NCBI GenBank assembly: GCA_010405405.1
Contig: MU004236.1
Span: 1,308,070 to 1,372,069, forward strand
Direction of reading: 5' to 3'
Length of the DNA: 64,000 nt
Origin: Microthyrium microscopicum
Lineage: Eukaryota; Ascomycota; Dothideomycetes; Microthyriales; Microthyriaceae
Shown here piece after piece: positions 34,955-48,720 of this stretch. The stretch's first letter is position 1; each line of letters starts with the position of its first letter. The notes under the pieces were generated by a model. It was not told where the DNA came from. It saw only the letters and a program-made list of their open reading frames with translations, and did no database searches. The translations under genes were made by a program, and so were the position numbers.

Positions 34955-37876
34955 CGGGACGAGGCAAAAAGGGAGGATATGAAGCAGACCGAGCGGGAAT
35001 TTTAATCCCTAGAAGAGGTATTGTGGAGGTACTGGATGCATGTGCACTTCTCAAACACATCGGTTGTTCTGGAACCTAATGTTTGCAAGCACTTGAAAAA
35101 TTCACCTTGGCGGAATAAAATAAGTTACTAGGCTTTGACTTTTTATCTCAACAGCAGACATGCTGTTTAACAAAGATTTATGGACTAATTTATAGAAGAA
35201 CCTCTTGTGCAATACCGTAATACGCTTGCAATAACGGAGTTGAATATGTTGCCCACGCATTTGCCTGGTATTTGATTGCTGTGAGAAACCTGACTCTGGG
35301 CTCGATGGCTTTTACTTCTCTTCAGTCATCCTTTAAAGCTTGGCTATATTTGCACTGGCTTCCAGTCATGTTTGTTTGCTCGAATGTCGTGCTACCATTA
35401 GTAGTAAAAAAAGGCAAGTCTCGAATCCCACAACATAAAAGTGCTCTTAAACTCTTGAGTTCATGACCAAGCAAAGCTCCTGCGGCGAAGATAATGAACT
35501 ATGTCTCCCACCGAAATATTGCGAGGCAAGTATTTGGTTTTGGGCGCCAGCCGGTCATGGCTGCCTATAAGGCTGAATGCAACTAACCCTAGCTCAGCCT
35601 TAATGCATGAGAATTTGACCAATCAGAAGCACAGATGCATGCAAGCCACCAAGTTCAGCCTTGCAGTAGGCCACCAAATCCCAAAACCAGAGACATTCTC
35701 TGACGACGCGGCCCAGCTCGAGAGAGAAGACCATTTCCAAGTAATCGAATCATTTGACCGTTCTATTGGGCGGCATGTGGGTCTCCGGAAGAGGCCGGAT
35801 GCGCAAGTGTGGGGGAAAGCAAACAAAACCCGGACGCAGACACGTTGCACGACACAGTAAGAAATTTCAAAATAGCAACATCGCCGTGAACGAGGATGCC
35901 TGTTGCGTATCCCGGAGAGAAAAGGAAAAAGTGGGCTTTCCACAGCTTCCAGAAGGCAAGGTGCACGGGACGCTGCACAGCGGGAAGGATTGGGAAACCT
36001 CGATCTGGAATCTTAAACAGGGTAGAAGGCATCCAGCATGAGATGCAAGAAGTTGCTTTTTTGCCTCACAAAAGCAATAGCGTTTGGTAGATCTAGTGGC
36101 AATTCGTAACGACATGTGGATAAATGCAGCGTATTATTGTAATAATATCCGTATTGGTAGTAGCAAAAACAACTCCTCTAGAGAGGAGGCACAGGTGATG
36201 AGCTGACACTGTGCTTGGATACCATTGGAACTTTCTTTCATACCATGCCTTGACAAATTGTTGACCGAAAGTACCACCTGCTACAGGCAAACAAACTGCC
36301 ACGACTGATCCATACACATGTCACTTCAACACCAATGCTACCTCCATGCAACAACGCTTCTGTAATCAACTAACAACACCAACTCCAACGCTTACAAGTG
36401 CTTGGGCTAATTTGTATGCAACGGGTATCATATGCTAAGGGGGCAGGTTTGCGGGGACGCGTACGAGTCTGGAATGGGCAAAAAACAAGGACGCACGCAA
36501 CAGCAATCAACACGAACGTATTGCAAAACGACAATTTCGAAAGCAGCATACTGCTACAATTAAAGGCGAGGAGGTATAACGGAGCAAAGCAAAGTAGCAA
36601 AAAAAAGGCAACATAATCATGCTATTCATGTGTTCAACTGCAAAGTAGGTAAATCATATCCAAAGAGAAAATCAAAGACGCCCATAACGTACCCTGAGGA
36701 ATGCAGTCTGTTAAAACACAAAAGAAACCAGCAAAAAAGGAACAGCCAGAACAATGTTCCATCACAAGACTCTGCAACTTGCCAGTTAAGTGAAGAGAAG
36801 GAGTTTGCAAGATGAGACGCTGCCGCCAATAATGGCAAGATTGTCAGAGTATATAAGCTGAGGGGTATATATACCTCTCTCAACTCTTGACAGATGCTGT
36901 GCATGGACACGTTTTCCGGATGTAACAAGACTGGGAGTACCCTTCACTCCGTACACCTCACCGATGCAAAATATGAGAGGAAAAACAAGATGTCGCTAAA
37001 AGCGTAGGAAATGATATGAGATCGGTAAACCATGACGCAAGACACCGAGACCCCATTCTGATTAGTTAGTAGATGCAGCGCCAAATGACGCTAATGTGTA
37101 TAATGTTGAGCCTGTGGAGGCGTGTACCAAATTCTATTTCTGGGTAATAAATGCATTTCCGGGTGAAGCGCTGGATGCGATGAAAACAAAGAGATAGATG
37201 ACCACCGATAGAGAGGTGCGGATGATAGGAGACGATTAGTGAGAACCGCGTTGTATGTTGCGTGTTGGGTGTTATGGGCCTGATTGCTTGTTGATAAGGG
37301 CAGATGACGATATACGGGGAATAGGGGGAACTAGGGGGAACTAGGGAGGGTCGGATGACTAGGGCGCTGACGAGGCGGAAAGACGATGCGTCAACGACAG
37401 AAAAGGCAACCTTGATATGTGAAAACGGATGTTCGTAACTTGTTCCAGATGGGAGAGCCTAGGAGAATAGTTGAGTCATGGAGGCGGAGCATGACTGAGA
37501 CTCGATGGTATAGATGTTGAAGTGGTGTGGAGCCGCAAAGTGGTTTGGTTGCTATAGAAGAGTTGAGAATATTGGAAGAGTTGGCAGTTTGGAACGAAAG
37601 CACAAAAGCATGTGTAATACAAAGAGTAGTGTGAGACTCCAGAAGAGGATAGACAAGGCTGACAGGCTTCAGCCTTGGGAAGGGTTGACAGGCATGTTGA
37701 TAATGATTGTTTATGGTTGGCTGAATGGTGTTGAGTGGGGGGTGTCACATGCCCCTTTTCCGGAACGACTGGGATTGGCGATTGTTTCCTGACCACCCTT
37801 CATCCATGATGATCCAGTAGTATGTGTTTCTGCTCCTGTCAACTTCTTCTCATAATCTTGTAAACTGGTTTAGCGG
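34955..37876. other. Gene-poor stretch between the LysM and Medusa-type genes
   Basis: About 2.9 kb without a supported gene. The right part (about 36600-37870) probably contains the 3' UTR of the minus-strand Medusa-type gene. A short direct repeat GGGGGAACTAGGGGGAACTAGGGAGGG lies near 37325. Other frames are short and featureless. Confidence 0.4.
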
Positions 37877-40284
37877 TTATGCCCGCGATCCTTGCGGTCC
37901 GTAGCCCGGGCCCGCTGCTGATGACTGTGTGTTCCCCTCACCAGTTTGCTCTTGCGCTCGTCCAGTAGTGCGGTAGTATCTCAGTGTTTGCGAAGCTGGT
38001 GTGGTGTGTCCAGTTTGTCCAGTTTGCGGTTCCATGTATGCGCTCAAGTCCCATGAGCGTCCACTAGGTAACGAAGCTGGACCTACAAGGCCTGTGCTGT
38101 ACGGCGAACTGTATTGTGGAGTGGGCGCTGGATTGCTTGCCCACGGTCCCAGACTAGGGCCGCCATGTCCTAGGAGCTGCGGCATGGAAGACGAACCTCG
38201 AAGATCGTGCGAGGATGCTGTAATCTCGAGCCCTGCTGATCCGCCTGGTAAACGGGGGGACAAGGCTGTCGAGGTCATGCCGCCTGCATATGCAGCAGGA
38301 ACAGTCGAGCTCGTGGCTGATGCAGGTGAAGCTGTCGGATGCTGATGCTCGCTGGTTTCTGTCAGAGTCGTACCATACATAGCTGTGGATGGTTGTGGTG
38401 TCCCAAGAACTGAGCTTGTCGAGGCATAGCTTGCAGACTAGAAAGAGAAGAACTAGATGTTAGCTGCCGCACCAATATAATACCGGAATAGTGTGGTTGC
38501 ACAACACCCATCACTTACATATTTGCCAATAATCTTTCGTAGTGCCTGCGACAGAATCGACCAGGGAAAGATCTTGATATCCTTCTCGATATTCCGGGGT
38601 TTGGGGCTTGGAAATCCCATGATCAGCCTGAAGATGTCATCGCATTCGTCCTTGTTCTTGGACACTGTGTATGGCTTGAAGCCTTCGAGGTTGCGCCTGA
38701 TGCGATTCTTCTCCTCCACTGTGAATCGGACTGCAACTAGTCCCTCGAGCAAGGCAATGGTGTCAACACTGGTCACATAGCACTTATCCTTCTTTTCCCA
38801 GTATATGCAACTAATGCACGGGTTGTTTGGCGACCGTTCCTCCAGTGAGACAGCACTGAAGGTTGCAGTGATTGTGCTGCCTATTTGGGTTCGCTGAAAC
38901 TCCACGATTCGCCGGCTCGCCGACTTCTCTTCATCCGTCCAGTCATGACACATTGTGGCCAGGTCGCCGATGATTTCAAGGCGTGCTTTAGTATCCGGGT
39001 ATTGAGCATAGGGATTGAACTGTGGAGTTGTACCATAGGCTCTCGTTGGAGCAGACTGATGTTGTCTCAATTCTGATGTGCGAACCCATACCTCTGAAGA
39101 TGTTGAAACCGATCTGCTCAGTGGTACTGATGCGGCTGGCTGTGTCGAGATTTGAGGGCTCTGGGTATGTGCCATGGGAGGATAGGATCCGTAATTTGTG
39201 AGTCCTGGAGAGCGGACTCTGAGTGACTGAGGAGCCAGGCTTGGACTCATCGAATAACCATACTGCGGTCTCATTGCTGAAGCTTGCCCATACTGACTGC
39301 GCTGAGAGGCCGTCCGGTCTGATGCAGGCAAGGCGAACAGCGAACTGGGGTAAGGCGATGCTTCTTGCAATGGCACCGAATGCCCTGAATACACTGTTGA
39401 TGAGTCTTTGTACTTTGATGGTCTCAAAGGTTGAGATGGAGTTCTCTTTGCCGATGGGAAAGAGTAATCCGATGAGAGTTCAGAATGTTTGCGCTTACGA
39501 TCTTCTGGGTAATAGCCCGCGCCATAGAAGAACATTCCAATGTTCTTCTGCTCCAACGAGAGAGCATTCTCGTCTTGCATGTCAATCATTAGCGGCATGC
39601 CTTGAGACGCGCCCGGCAATGCAGGGACAGTTGAAGTCAAAGAAAAGTGATGATAGGGCTCTTGGTAGAAATCTTTGGCTAGAGTAGCTCTGACTTTAGA
39701 AGTTCCGCCAAATACAAAGTAAAACGTGTATTTTGGGACAGTATATTCGATTTGGGACTTGAACTCGATTCGGAGGATTTCGTTGGTATCGCCGTGGTAG
39801 GGACCGGTTGAAGTGAGTTCGATAAAATTCCGGGACCTTGCATCCATAAAAGGTGCAGGAGTATGGTGGAACGCCTGGTCACGAGGAGCAAACGTCGTGC
39901 CTAAGAAAGGCATTTGGTTCGCATGGGGCAGACCACCATGTGGTTCAGAGGCCTGGCTTGTCGGTACAAAGGTCGAGTGTGGGTCGAAAGAGGGACTTGG
40001 TTGCGCATATCCTCCGTAACTATGGCCTTGACTAGGTCTTGTGGTTGGGTCGTAATCTGTGTCAGCTGTCAGTTACTCGTTCGCATAATCAGCATCTGTA
40101 CTGTGATCAATTCCCCATCGGATGACAGACATCATGGATAGCTTCCTCGGCACGTCCCGGCTGAGCCCATTCAAGGCAAGTTCGAATGGGCTAAGCCTTG
40201 CCATCTGTCCAACCACAAAATGAGCCACGAGGCCGGTTACTCACCATTAACATAAGATTCCTGGCTTTTTTCGTAACCAGACAT
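37877..40284 (-). CDS. medA: Medusa-family developmental transcription regulator (MedA/Acr1/Ren1-like)
   Basis: Minus-strand exons 40284-40245, 40056-38519 and 38437-37877 encode 712 residues. The first exon (MSGYEKSQESYVN) joins at phase 1 across a 188 nt intron. The N-terminal region has an ordered block (about 75-180, ILRIEFKSQIEYTVPKYTF then the FGGTSKVRA loop). It is followed by a nuclear-signal-like KRKH and a long Ser/Pro/Tyr/Gln-rich stretch. The conserved fungal core spans about 375-530 (DLATMCHDWTDEEKSASRRI, CISCIYWEKKDKCYVTSVD, KPRNIEKDIKIFPW, KIIGKYSASYAST). The C-terminus is low-complexity Ser/Gly/Pro. Relatives MedA (Aspergillus), Acr1 (Magnaporthe) and Ren1 (Fusarium) control conidiophore development, and in some cases adhesion and virulence. 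Confidence 0.87.
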
Positions 40285-43000
40285 GGAAAGCAAACTGATG
40301 TCAGAACAAGCGGAAGCCGGCCACCGCTGGTTTCTAAACTTGAATCGAGTGCTCCAGGGAAGATGATTTCTCGGCTCGTTTATGGGTTGTGGTGTCGCTA
40401 TGTGCGCTTGCGACAAGATATGTGTTAGTGGAGGGTAATGAGCTTTGATCTAGACAGAACTAATGGTTGATTAGTCTGTTCTCCAAGGCAATGTCCCAAT
40501 GTAGGCACCAGTAGGATTGTGAATTTGTGATATGATCGATTTGGAGGCTATGCCTACCAATGACAGAGTGAACTAGCAGTTTCGGCCTCATTTTAGCACA
40601 AGAGGCAGAATGTTGCCCAAACTGCGACCCAAATTTCATGTGTTGGGTAAAATGAACGAATGAAGATGAATGAAAACTTACAGAATTCGCTTTTGCGCAC
40701 AACTAAATATAAATGCTTGAATATAGTTTGACCTGAACTCAAGACCCAATCTGGTATCGCAGGCTGTGTGGTAGGGAAAAGGGCAGAACAATGCAGTGTT
40801 CCTGAGGAAGTTGTGCGCTTCGACGTGAGATAGTTCTGGCGGTGAGATGAACCAAGACAGTGCGCGAAATTGATGGTTTGCAAAGTGTCTACAACAAGCT
40901 GAACTGCCTACTCACAACGGTTTGAGTTGAAAAATCAGACCTCTTTCTAGAGCGAGAAGTGGCAGGTTTATGAGGTGAACCAGAGCGTCGTGAGCTGAAG
41001 AAATGCTTCTAATTCAGTTAAATTCTTCTTCTTTTGCTTCCGAAACCTACCCCTTCGTTGGCGGAATCTTCAAGACACCATGCTGGTAGCTGAGGATCGA
41101 TCCCAAAGAAAGGGAAATGAAGGTTCGGATACAGACATAGGAGTGCTTTCAAGTCTCACCTGTTTTCCAAGTCTAGTTTTCCTTGATTTGACCCGCAGAG
41201 CTCTTGGGCTGAAGCCGATCCAATACACTTCTATCTCCTTCATCCGAAAGCAGCCACAAGCTAAATTGAAGAAGCTACAAGTCAACAAAAGACGTTCCAT
41301 AACAACTTTAGAAATCAGAGTGCGCATTAAGAGTGGCCATGCAAATATTGCCTGACAGTGTTGTGGAGGCAAGGGGAGAGAGTTGCCGCGCCCTAACTCC
41401 AACGCGCAACGCATCTTTGACAACAAATAGATCGGCTGGAGCCGAATTCGGATCATGAAGGAAGGGAAGTTAAGAATGAATGCAACGTACTGAGGTGGGA
41501 GTTCTCTTCAAGAGAGACGCCAATTTGGCGCTTCGCCATTAACGTCTGGTGGCTCCAGTAAATCGTCCTGGATGGATATGTGCATGTGCCCAAACCCAGT
41601 TCAAGAAGCTGGGAACAAAAGAAACAGTGAGGCTCATCAGACAAGGCGTAGCTGGAGCTAAAACTCTAAGATTGGCTGACCGCTGGTTTTGTCTGGAAAT
41701 GTTCCGGTGAAGTGGATCGCTGGCAGTAGATGAGGGGAAGTCACTGCAGAGAAGCTTTCGGGGGTAATTTGATAAAAGGCAAGAAATGAAACAACGGAAA
41801 GGCTCCCGCTCCGGGGGAGTAAGATCTTCTAGTGAAGAAGGTGCCTGAAGTGGTGGAGGCGAGGATTCGATACCGTCCACGTCGTCCAGACGCCAAGGCG
41901 GCAGCGGCAAACTTGGAAAGGTCAAAGGAAGGGTGGCCTAAACGAGAGTCGGACAGGCTCAAAGTAGCAAAAAGGAAGCTGTATAAGTCAAGTTGAAACC
42001 TTTAGTGGTGAGTGGTGTTGCCGAAGCTAATGGAGGGTACAAAGGTGTGGGATAAAGGTTTGAAAAGGGTGGGTTGCGGACAACTTGACAATGAAGAGCT
42101 ACATATGGGGCGAGAGATTATTCTTGACACTGACAACATTGAAATCATCACTACTGGAGGCGTAGCTCCAAAGGAATAGAACTTGGGTATTTTGACCATT
42201 CAGCTTGGAGAAGTGGTAATTCTCGATACTGATTGGCGCGGTTTCTGTGACGAAAAACGCTAGGACCGTTCTCGAATGGAGCTTTTCACGACAACTTGAA
42301 TCCACTGCCGGGCTAAAGAATGTTTTTCTTGAGGGAATTGGTTTAAAACGACCAGCTGCTCCTCAATAGTTGACAATATTGTGTATGTTTTTGCGTCTCT
42401 GCACCGTACGTCTCCCTGACAGTCCTTGTATAACACCAGGAGCCAGGTTGGGATACCTACAGTACGAACTTGCATCACTGGGGATTACGGATACATGGCG
42501 ACGGGGGGATCCTTGGAGCGCGGCCAGAGCTGCAGGGCCATAAATGCTGCTCTTCAGAATTCAGCCACTCTAAATTCGCATAATTTCCTCCTTGTTGGCG
42601 TCCGTCGGCTGTAAATTTGTTCATTGGCTCAGAAGCTCAAGCCCAAAGCCGTCCTTGCGAACCTGGTGCGTGGGTCGACATCCCAAAGTTGACCGGGGGT
42701 GAAGCAAGTCTGGCAGAGCTGCTAACCATTCTTTGTTGACTCTTGAGAATCTTGAGTCAAATCGATATATGTTTAGGCGACCATCGCGTTATCCCAAAGT
42801 ATCGACTTTTGCAGATTAAGGGTCTCTGGCGGGTCGCTTAACAACTGCCATATTACTAAACAGCCATCCCTTGCATCGGCTAGACAGCAAACGCTCAATC
42901 GGTTGTCTTGAATACCACTTTCTATGGTTCGGCTCTTTAGTATGTCAATGAAAGGCTGTGGACGAGCCAGCTAAAGCTTCATCTCGGTCATACCGCTCAA
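40285..43000 (-). promoter_or_regulatory. Long upstream region and probable spliced leader of the Medusa-type gene
   Basis: Read on the minus strand, this stretch contains strong splice-like signals without good coding frames: a GTAAGT donor near 40683, a GTGAGT donor near 40917, and a pyrimidine-tract acceptor (CATTTCTTCAG) near 41000 preceded by AACTGAA. This fits a long leader with introns and short upstream frames, as reported for Medusa-family genes. All of it is inference from motifs. Confidence 0.35.
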
Positions 43001-46000
43001 CAAACGGAAGTTGATCAAAGGGTCAAATCAATATTCGAGGCCAAGTATTTCGGTCAAGCTTGACGGTAACTTTGGTCGTTTGCGATGACGAGAAGAAATA
43101 TCATATTGTATTTCGCGAACATGTCAATGACGCATCTGGAATGGTAAAACGCATCATACCATCATTTTCACGATGATATCAAGTCACATACTCACAGCAG
43201 CAGTCACTTATCAACGCGCCAATACCTGCCACCCAATTTAGAGTCAGACCCAGATAGTTGGAACTTGGAATCTCAGTTTGCAGAATATTCCATTCCAGGT
43301 GCTTGAGCCTTGACAAGAAAGCAAAATCTCCACGAACGTCCAAGTTGCAACTTGCCGAACTCCCCGGCGGCCGATGTACGTGGCGCACGCTACGACCAAC
43401 GCTGTCAGCCCCGACACTCTGGCGCCGCTGTTGATCCTTTGTGCTGGACATGGTGGCGTATTCTTACTTCTCTCCCGACCAGACTTTCCTCATCGTGGAT
43501 GGTGTGTATCAAAAGCTGCGAACCTCTATCAAACTATGCGTCCTCAGTTTCCAGTAGATTGGTCGCTTGGCTGAAATCTAGGCAGGTTGACAGTTCCGCG
43601 AAGCGCCACTACAAACTTGAAACTAGTATTAGAATCTCTAAGGTCCTTAGCGGTTCTCTTTTTAAGGCCGACCTCGAAGATACGATTACGAGGGCATTGG
43701 GCAAGATGATAGACCCAGTAGATTGGTTGGGAAAAAGCAGAAGAAACGTATGGATTGCATTGCATATGCACAACATCAGGTATGATTATGAACATGCATA
43801 GGGCGATTCAATGCAATAAAAGCAAAGTGCAGAAAGGTGGTTATACAGAATAGTCCCCGAAATGCGCGTTGACTCAAGTTTACCAAGGTAAGTTTGGGAA
43901 CGTCGCGATGCCGCCGGGGCATGCAGGCAACGATCAATGTTACTTGGAGTCTCCTCAGAGAGTGAAGCATAATAGGCCTGAATACCAAGCTATATACTTG
44001 CCTGCCACCGCGTTGATAGACTGATATCTCTCAATGTTGGGACTCAGGATTATAGAGAGTATTATGAAGACATTTAACCATCAATGACCACTGTTACTAA
44101 TTGTAACGCCCTCCCTCGGTACATGCTATACATCCACGGTTTTGAGCTTTCTCATAGTCGCAAGCACCCTCGAAGATAAAGAGTAGATTGTTTTGACCTT
44201 TGGGTAGACAGCAGACATCCAATGCAAGTCATAGTATACTGATATCTTTTCTTTCTCCGTTGACTGAACGATCGATTCTTACATCAGTCACCCAATGATC
44301 AGTGGCTCGAGCAATACTTGAGGGGAGATAGGCAGGCGCCACGCTCTCTTTAGGTACTCATCTGTATAGTGTATACTCACTTCTCGGAGGGCATGTATAG
44401 CCGATACGCGTATGAACTTGGAGGGTATGAAGCTCGTTCCAATTGCTGAACACCTTTGGGTTCACTAAAACAAAGTATTTCCTACGAATCGTACCCATCT
44501 TCTTGTCAGCCCTGTAAAAAGGTAGATATACATCCATGCCGTCTGGTTCTACGGTCCTGGTACTCGTGCAAAACTACGTGACTGTCGTTTGAGCAAAAGC
44601 GTGGGCGGGCGACTCTCTTGGTCTGGGCTTCTTTAAAAGCAATTTCGGCGAGGCGGAAAGACCAGACAAGCTTGCCGCTTCCAGAGGACCCTTTGATGAT
44701 ACTCCTTGGGCGTCCTGGGAGTAGCCTTGCTCTCAAGGTCGGGGAGGTGTTGATGTTTTTGATTCGACGTTGACATCTGCATTGACCGTTACTGAACGAT
44801 ATGGAAGGCCATGTAATATCCCCTTGTATGTCTCATTTTCTCTAAACTCTATCACATCAGGCACAGTAACCACCCTGGCGATACGACCTGTCAAAATCTT
44901 AGATCAGAGGCTAACCTTTCCAATACCTTGTTAGTCAAATCGCCGATAGATGGCAAAGCCAGTAGACTAACTTCTACAGCTTGTATTCGCGACTTAGGCA
45001 TACTTCTGTCTCAGTTCGGTAGATCACATTGGCAAATCTAGAGCAAGTGTATCCGCATCCTGAAGAAGTAAGCGTCCAAGTCCCTATCTTTCCGGTGAGT
45101 TGCAACCGCTGTGTCTCAATTAACCAGGTCCTCACGAGGGCCACGCGACTCATCGCCGCAACGGACATGATCGTTTGGCAAACCGTTCTCTATATTCTTA
45201 AGGCGACCAGTAACGATTGAGGAATGTTGTCGCTCTCGTCCGAGGGTCAGATCAGCGTAGTAGCTGGCAGAACAATCGCTGCTTCTGCACTCTTAGCGGC
45301 CGCGGAACAACGCAAGTTGGAGCCGACCGTATTTATTCCTAGCATAGATAGCTGCAGTTTACACGTCACTGCCGAGTGAGTAAATGCTCGCCACGAGTCC
45401 ACAGCAGCCTGTGAAGGCTCTGTATGCATGAGATGTTGAGGCGGTGAAGAACTAATCCACCTCGCCGCATCTAAAATTGCACCTTGATATTACAATTTTG
45501 CAAAGTCTTCGTGACTTTCTACATGATAGACTTGATGTTGACCTTGCTCTGCCTCCCGTTCTGTTCACACTAGGCAGTGAGACATTCCCCCAGCCGTGGC
45601 TACTCCGAACTTATCAAGCCCACGCCAATCAGACGATTCCTACGAGGAATTCCAAAAATGGAGGGCACGCCTCGAGTTTCTGACTGTCACTCTCACGACT
45701 GCATCCCTGAAGTACGTGAGCATACGAATCTGCCCAAAATACAGTTTCGCATGATTTAGGTGGCACGGCAGTTGGACATACACGTCACTACAGCATTCAA
45801 GCAGTTCAATCGAATCAGGAACCGCCACGACCATCTACCGACTTTTCGCCAAAACTGCGAGCATGAAGAGCAAGAATAAATGTTTTCTTGGTAAGGGGGT
45901 TGGAAGGTTGACAGATGGAGAACATATTTTGCAAGCCTCCATCGACGATGGCCGCCATCATCCTCCATGAAGAGAATTTCTAATCTCCTAGGGCAAGCGA

Positions 46001-47840
46001 TAAGTTTGCGACCTTCTCGACGCATTCCATAGTAGGAGAACTTCTTGTGATAGGTCAGTAGAATAAAAACCAAAAGCATGCCTAGTAGCCGCTCGTTCAT
46101 TGGGATTTTCCTATCACATTCATCACGCCTCACCTTACGGTCAGGCCGCCCAGTTTACTCATCAAAGACATCCTCACACATCTGCAAGGGCCAAACATGA
46201 CTCGGAACGCACCGAGGACGGAAACATAATCTGGCTTGTATCGAAAGGGCCATCACACAAGGAGGTTTGTACTCTATACTTGTGACTTGATAGACAGTTG
46301 ATTGTTGATTGGGTAGCACCGCGGACCGCAAGGGGTTCGCCTCTCAATCAAGCGCGTTATGACACAAGGCGCGCTCTTTTGAAATCTTCACGCGCGCCTT
46401 GGAAGCTTGGTGGTGTGATGAGATGTTTCATGATGGATGTGGTGTGGGTAGAGCTATTTTCAGGAAGAGGGCGCAAAGCTGGATGTGATCTCAACGGCTA
46501 CCCAACTCTTCTGTATTCGGATATCTGGAAGCCAACCTCAAGCTCTAAATCGAGGTGTGTGATAGCGCCTAGAAGGCATTGAAAATGGACTAAAGGTCTG
46601 AATTGGCGATCAAATGCGCTGATTGTAGATGGTTTGTCTTGATGAGCGAGAGCGCAACTCAATTTGTCCGCAGTCTTATTGAACTCCAAGGCTCGTACGT
46701 CGGCTCAGGCCGAGACAAGCCGCTCAAACTTTGAGGTCCCGATGTGATATGTTGCTTGAATAGTTTCGCGCGTGTTGTTACATTCGTACTCGCACCTCCC
46801 AGATGAAACAGCGCTGTGCTCGTGGCAAGGCAATCTAGGGTTCTCCATGCACGTAATTGAGAAGTGGAAGGCTGCAGAATGATAATGTTGGGGTTCAAGT
46901 CGGTTGTGGTCCGGTAGTGTAAATCTCGCTCGCATTCGTTATGTTCCCGAAAATGGTGGAGAGGCTGAAGTTTCAAGTGCGGTAGCAATGTCAATAACCA
47001 TCGCATCACGCCCTTCGAGACGGCAGACGCCGTTTTTCCTCTGAGAGCAAGATTCGTACCAGTATTTAATGGCCCTTCGGGCTCATTGACCGCGTCGTGT
47101 GCACTTCTACAATATGACTATTACCCAAGACAAAGACGTGATGGATACGAGAGCACGCAAGCTGCTATCCTCAGAAATTCAGAGACAACTGAACGCTGTA
47201 TCTGTCAGGCCAGGCGCTCCCAGTTCGCGCTTCTGCCTATTTTACGGCTCAAGAGGTTGAAAATCTTCGATTTGCCAATGATGAGGCGAATCAAGCTATT
47301 GCGCTGTCCCCTCCTCCTATGCACATAGGCTCACAAGTCATCCAGCGCCCAAAAGACGAATTTGCTGCCTCGAGCAGCTACTCTTTCTCATTTTCCATCG
47401 CAATTCCCAACGTCTTTACTGTATCAACATTAGGCGCATCTTGCTCACTGAAGCCCCATTGCTCAGTCAATCTCAAAAGTGGCAAGACGCTCCCTGTTGA
47501 CACCGACGCGCTCCCGAAACGTTCCTTCTCCCTCCGGCGACCTGAAAGTTGATAACCAGCCGCCGCTGCCTCTCAATACACACCGCATGACGTCTTTATT
47601 ATCATCGGCGACCAGATAAACCAATGAATGAGGTTCTCGACCTGATAACGAGCGAGCGGGAGGCAGGTAGACCCTACGATGAGCGGTTTTCGGTGGTCGC
47701 GATGACGGGCCTGTGGTGGAATGGCTTCCGAATCAAGCAGCTTCGCAGTCCACGGGGCTCCAGACCGTCGCGAGATTGGCGATAGCCGTCTTCGCGCCTT
47801 CCATCAGCTTCTCAGCAATCGGCGACCACAGTCACGGGAT
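43001..47840. other. Gene desert, nothing supported
   Basis: Nearly 5 kb of DNA with balanced base composition and scattered frames of up to about 160 codons on both strands. None has recognisable protein sequence, a splice plan or a good start context. I find no tRNA, rRNA or transposon ends. A small GGCCC-TTCG-GGCT(C) hairpin lies near 47070. Confidence 0.35.
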
Positions 47841-48022
47841 TGAGGGCAGCTTGTGTCCATAAAAGGCCTCCTCGCCCTCGAAATCTTTCTCTTCTTTTCT
47901 CTCCACACTCCTCATCTCACATTCTTACCATCCACATTCCTCTTCTCGCACTCTTACCAACAACAACAATGGTGTAGGTTTTCCCCGATCGCTTTCTTCT
48001 GCCACCGCTGACTTGGGTCGAC

Positions 48023-48196
48023 AGCTCTTCAGACCCATTTACGCTCAACCGCCAGGGTGTGGCCCTCTTGCAGCCAACCACCAAGTCATGAGAGGTGGGG
48101 AGGGCCCATGGCTCTTCAACACCTTTCACGCCTAATCGCCAGGGTAAGGCCCTCTCCCAGCCAACCACCAATTCATGAGAGGTGGGAAGGGCCCCT
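48023..48196. repeat. 87 bp tandem repeat, two copies
   Basis: GCTCTTCA...CGCCAGGG...GGCCCTC...AGCCAACCACCA...TCATGAGAGGTGGG recurs with a period of 87 bp (copy starts 48023 and 48110). The period is a whole number of codons, and one frame on each strand is open through both copies, so coding origin is possible but unproved. It lies just downstream of a promoter-like stretch (TCCATAAAAGG at about 47857, then a CT-rich leader and CAACAACAACAATGG at 47958-47972). Confidence 0.55.
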
Positions 48197-48720
48197 GGTC
48201 ATCAATTGATGCGAAAGTCTTCTGTGAGTCAAGCCTTTCGCCAACCACTAGCTGAACACTGACACCCGACAGCTCGACATCAAACGGCTCCGTCGTGCTG
48301 CGGCATCGCCGGCTGTAGATGACATGGTGATGTGTGTGTCGTGTGCTGAATGTCAGTCCAATTTTCCACCCTTTGCCAATGCACGCAAGATAGCTGACAG
48401 TGCGAACAGGTATGGACAACAAAGCCAAGGTGTGACGATGGCACACTTTTACCCGATTATCCTTTGCACGAGTGGTACAATTGTTTCGTGGTGGGTGGAC
48501 TTGGTTGTGATGGAGGTGACAGGTATGGTTTGGTGGAGCTTTACTCTGGTTTGTCTAGTGGACAACTCATGTATCTTGTTTGTGCGGATGGTCCTGATGG
48601 ATGTGTGTTGGACTGGCAAAATAACTGGCGTGCTCCCATTAAGTGCTTGGATCTTTGTAGACAGAGCAGAAATGAAAGTTGTCTCCCATCAAATTTGCAG
48701 AACTCCCAAACTTTGTGAAA
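48197..48720 (+). pseudogene. Possible remnant of a Cys-rich protein gene
   Basis: A + strand frame ending at 48718 encodes about 95 residues with eight cysteines, starting near 48430 (CDDGTLLPDYPLHEWYNC and later CVLDWQNNW, CLDLC). Upstream there is a strong GTGAGT donor near 48220 and a CCCGACAG acceptor near 48270. I could not join these exons to the Cys-rich frame without a stop. A TATA-like box and CAACAACAACAATGG lie 450-570 bp upstream. It may be a gene with an exon plan I missed, or a decayed one. No family recognised. Confidence 0.3.

Noticed and set aside
41070-41925. Two 128-codon minus-strand frames upstream of the Medusa-type gene
   Set aside because: They more likely belong to a long leader or promoter; translations are low-complexity or random and do not join to each other by good splice sites.
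43310-43801. A 163-codon + strand frame
   Set aside because: The translation has no recognisable motif and the start context is poor; comparable frames occur on both strands across this stretch.
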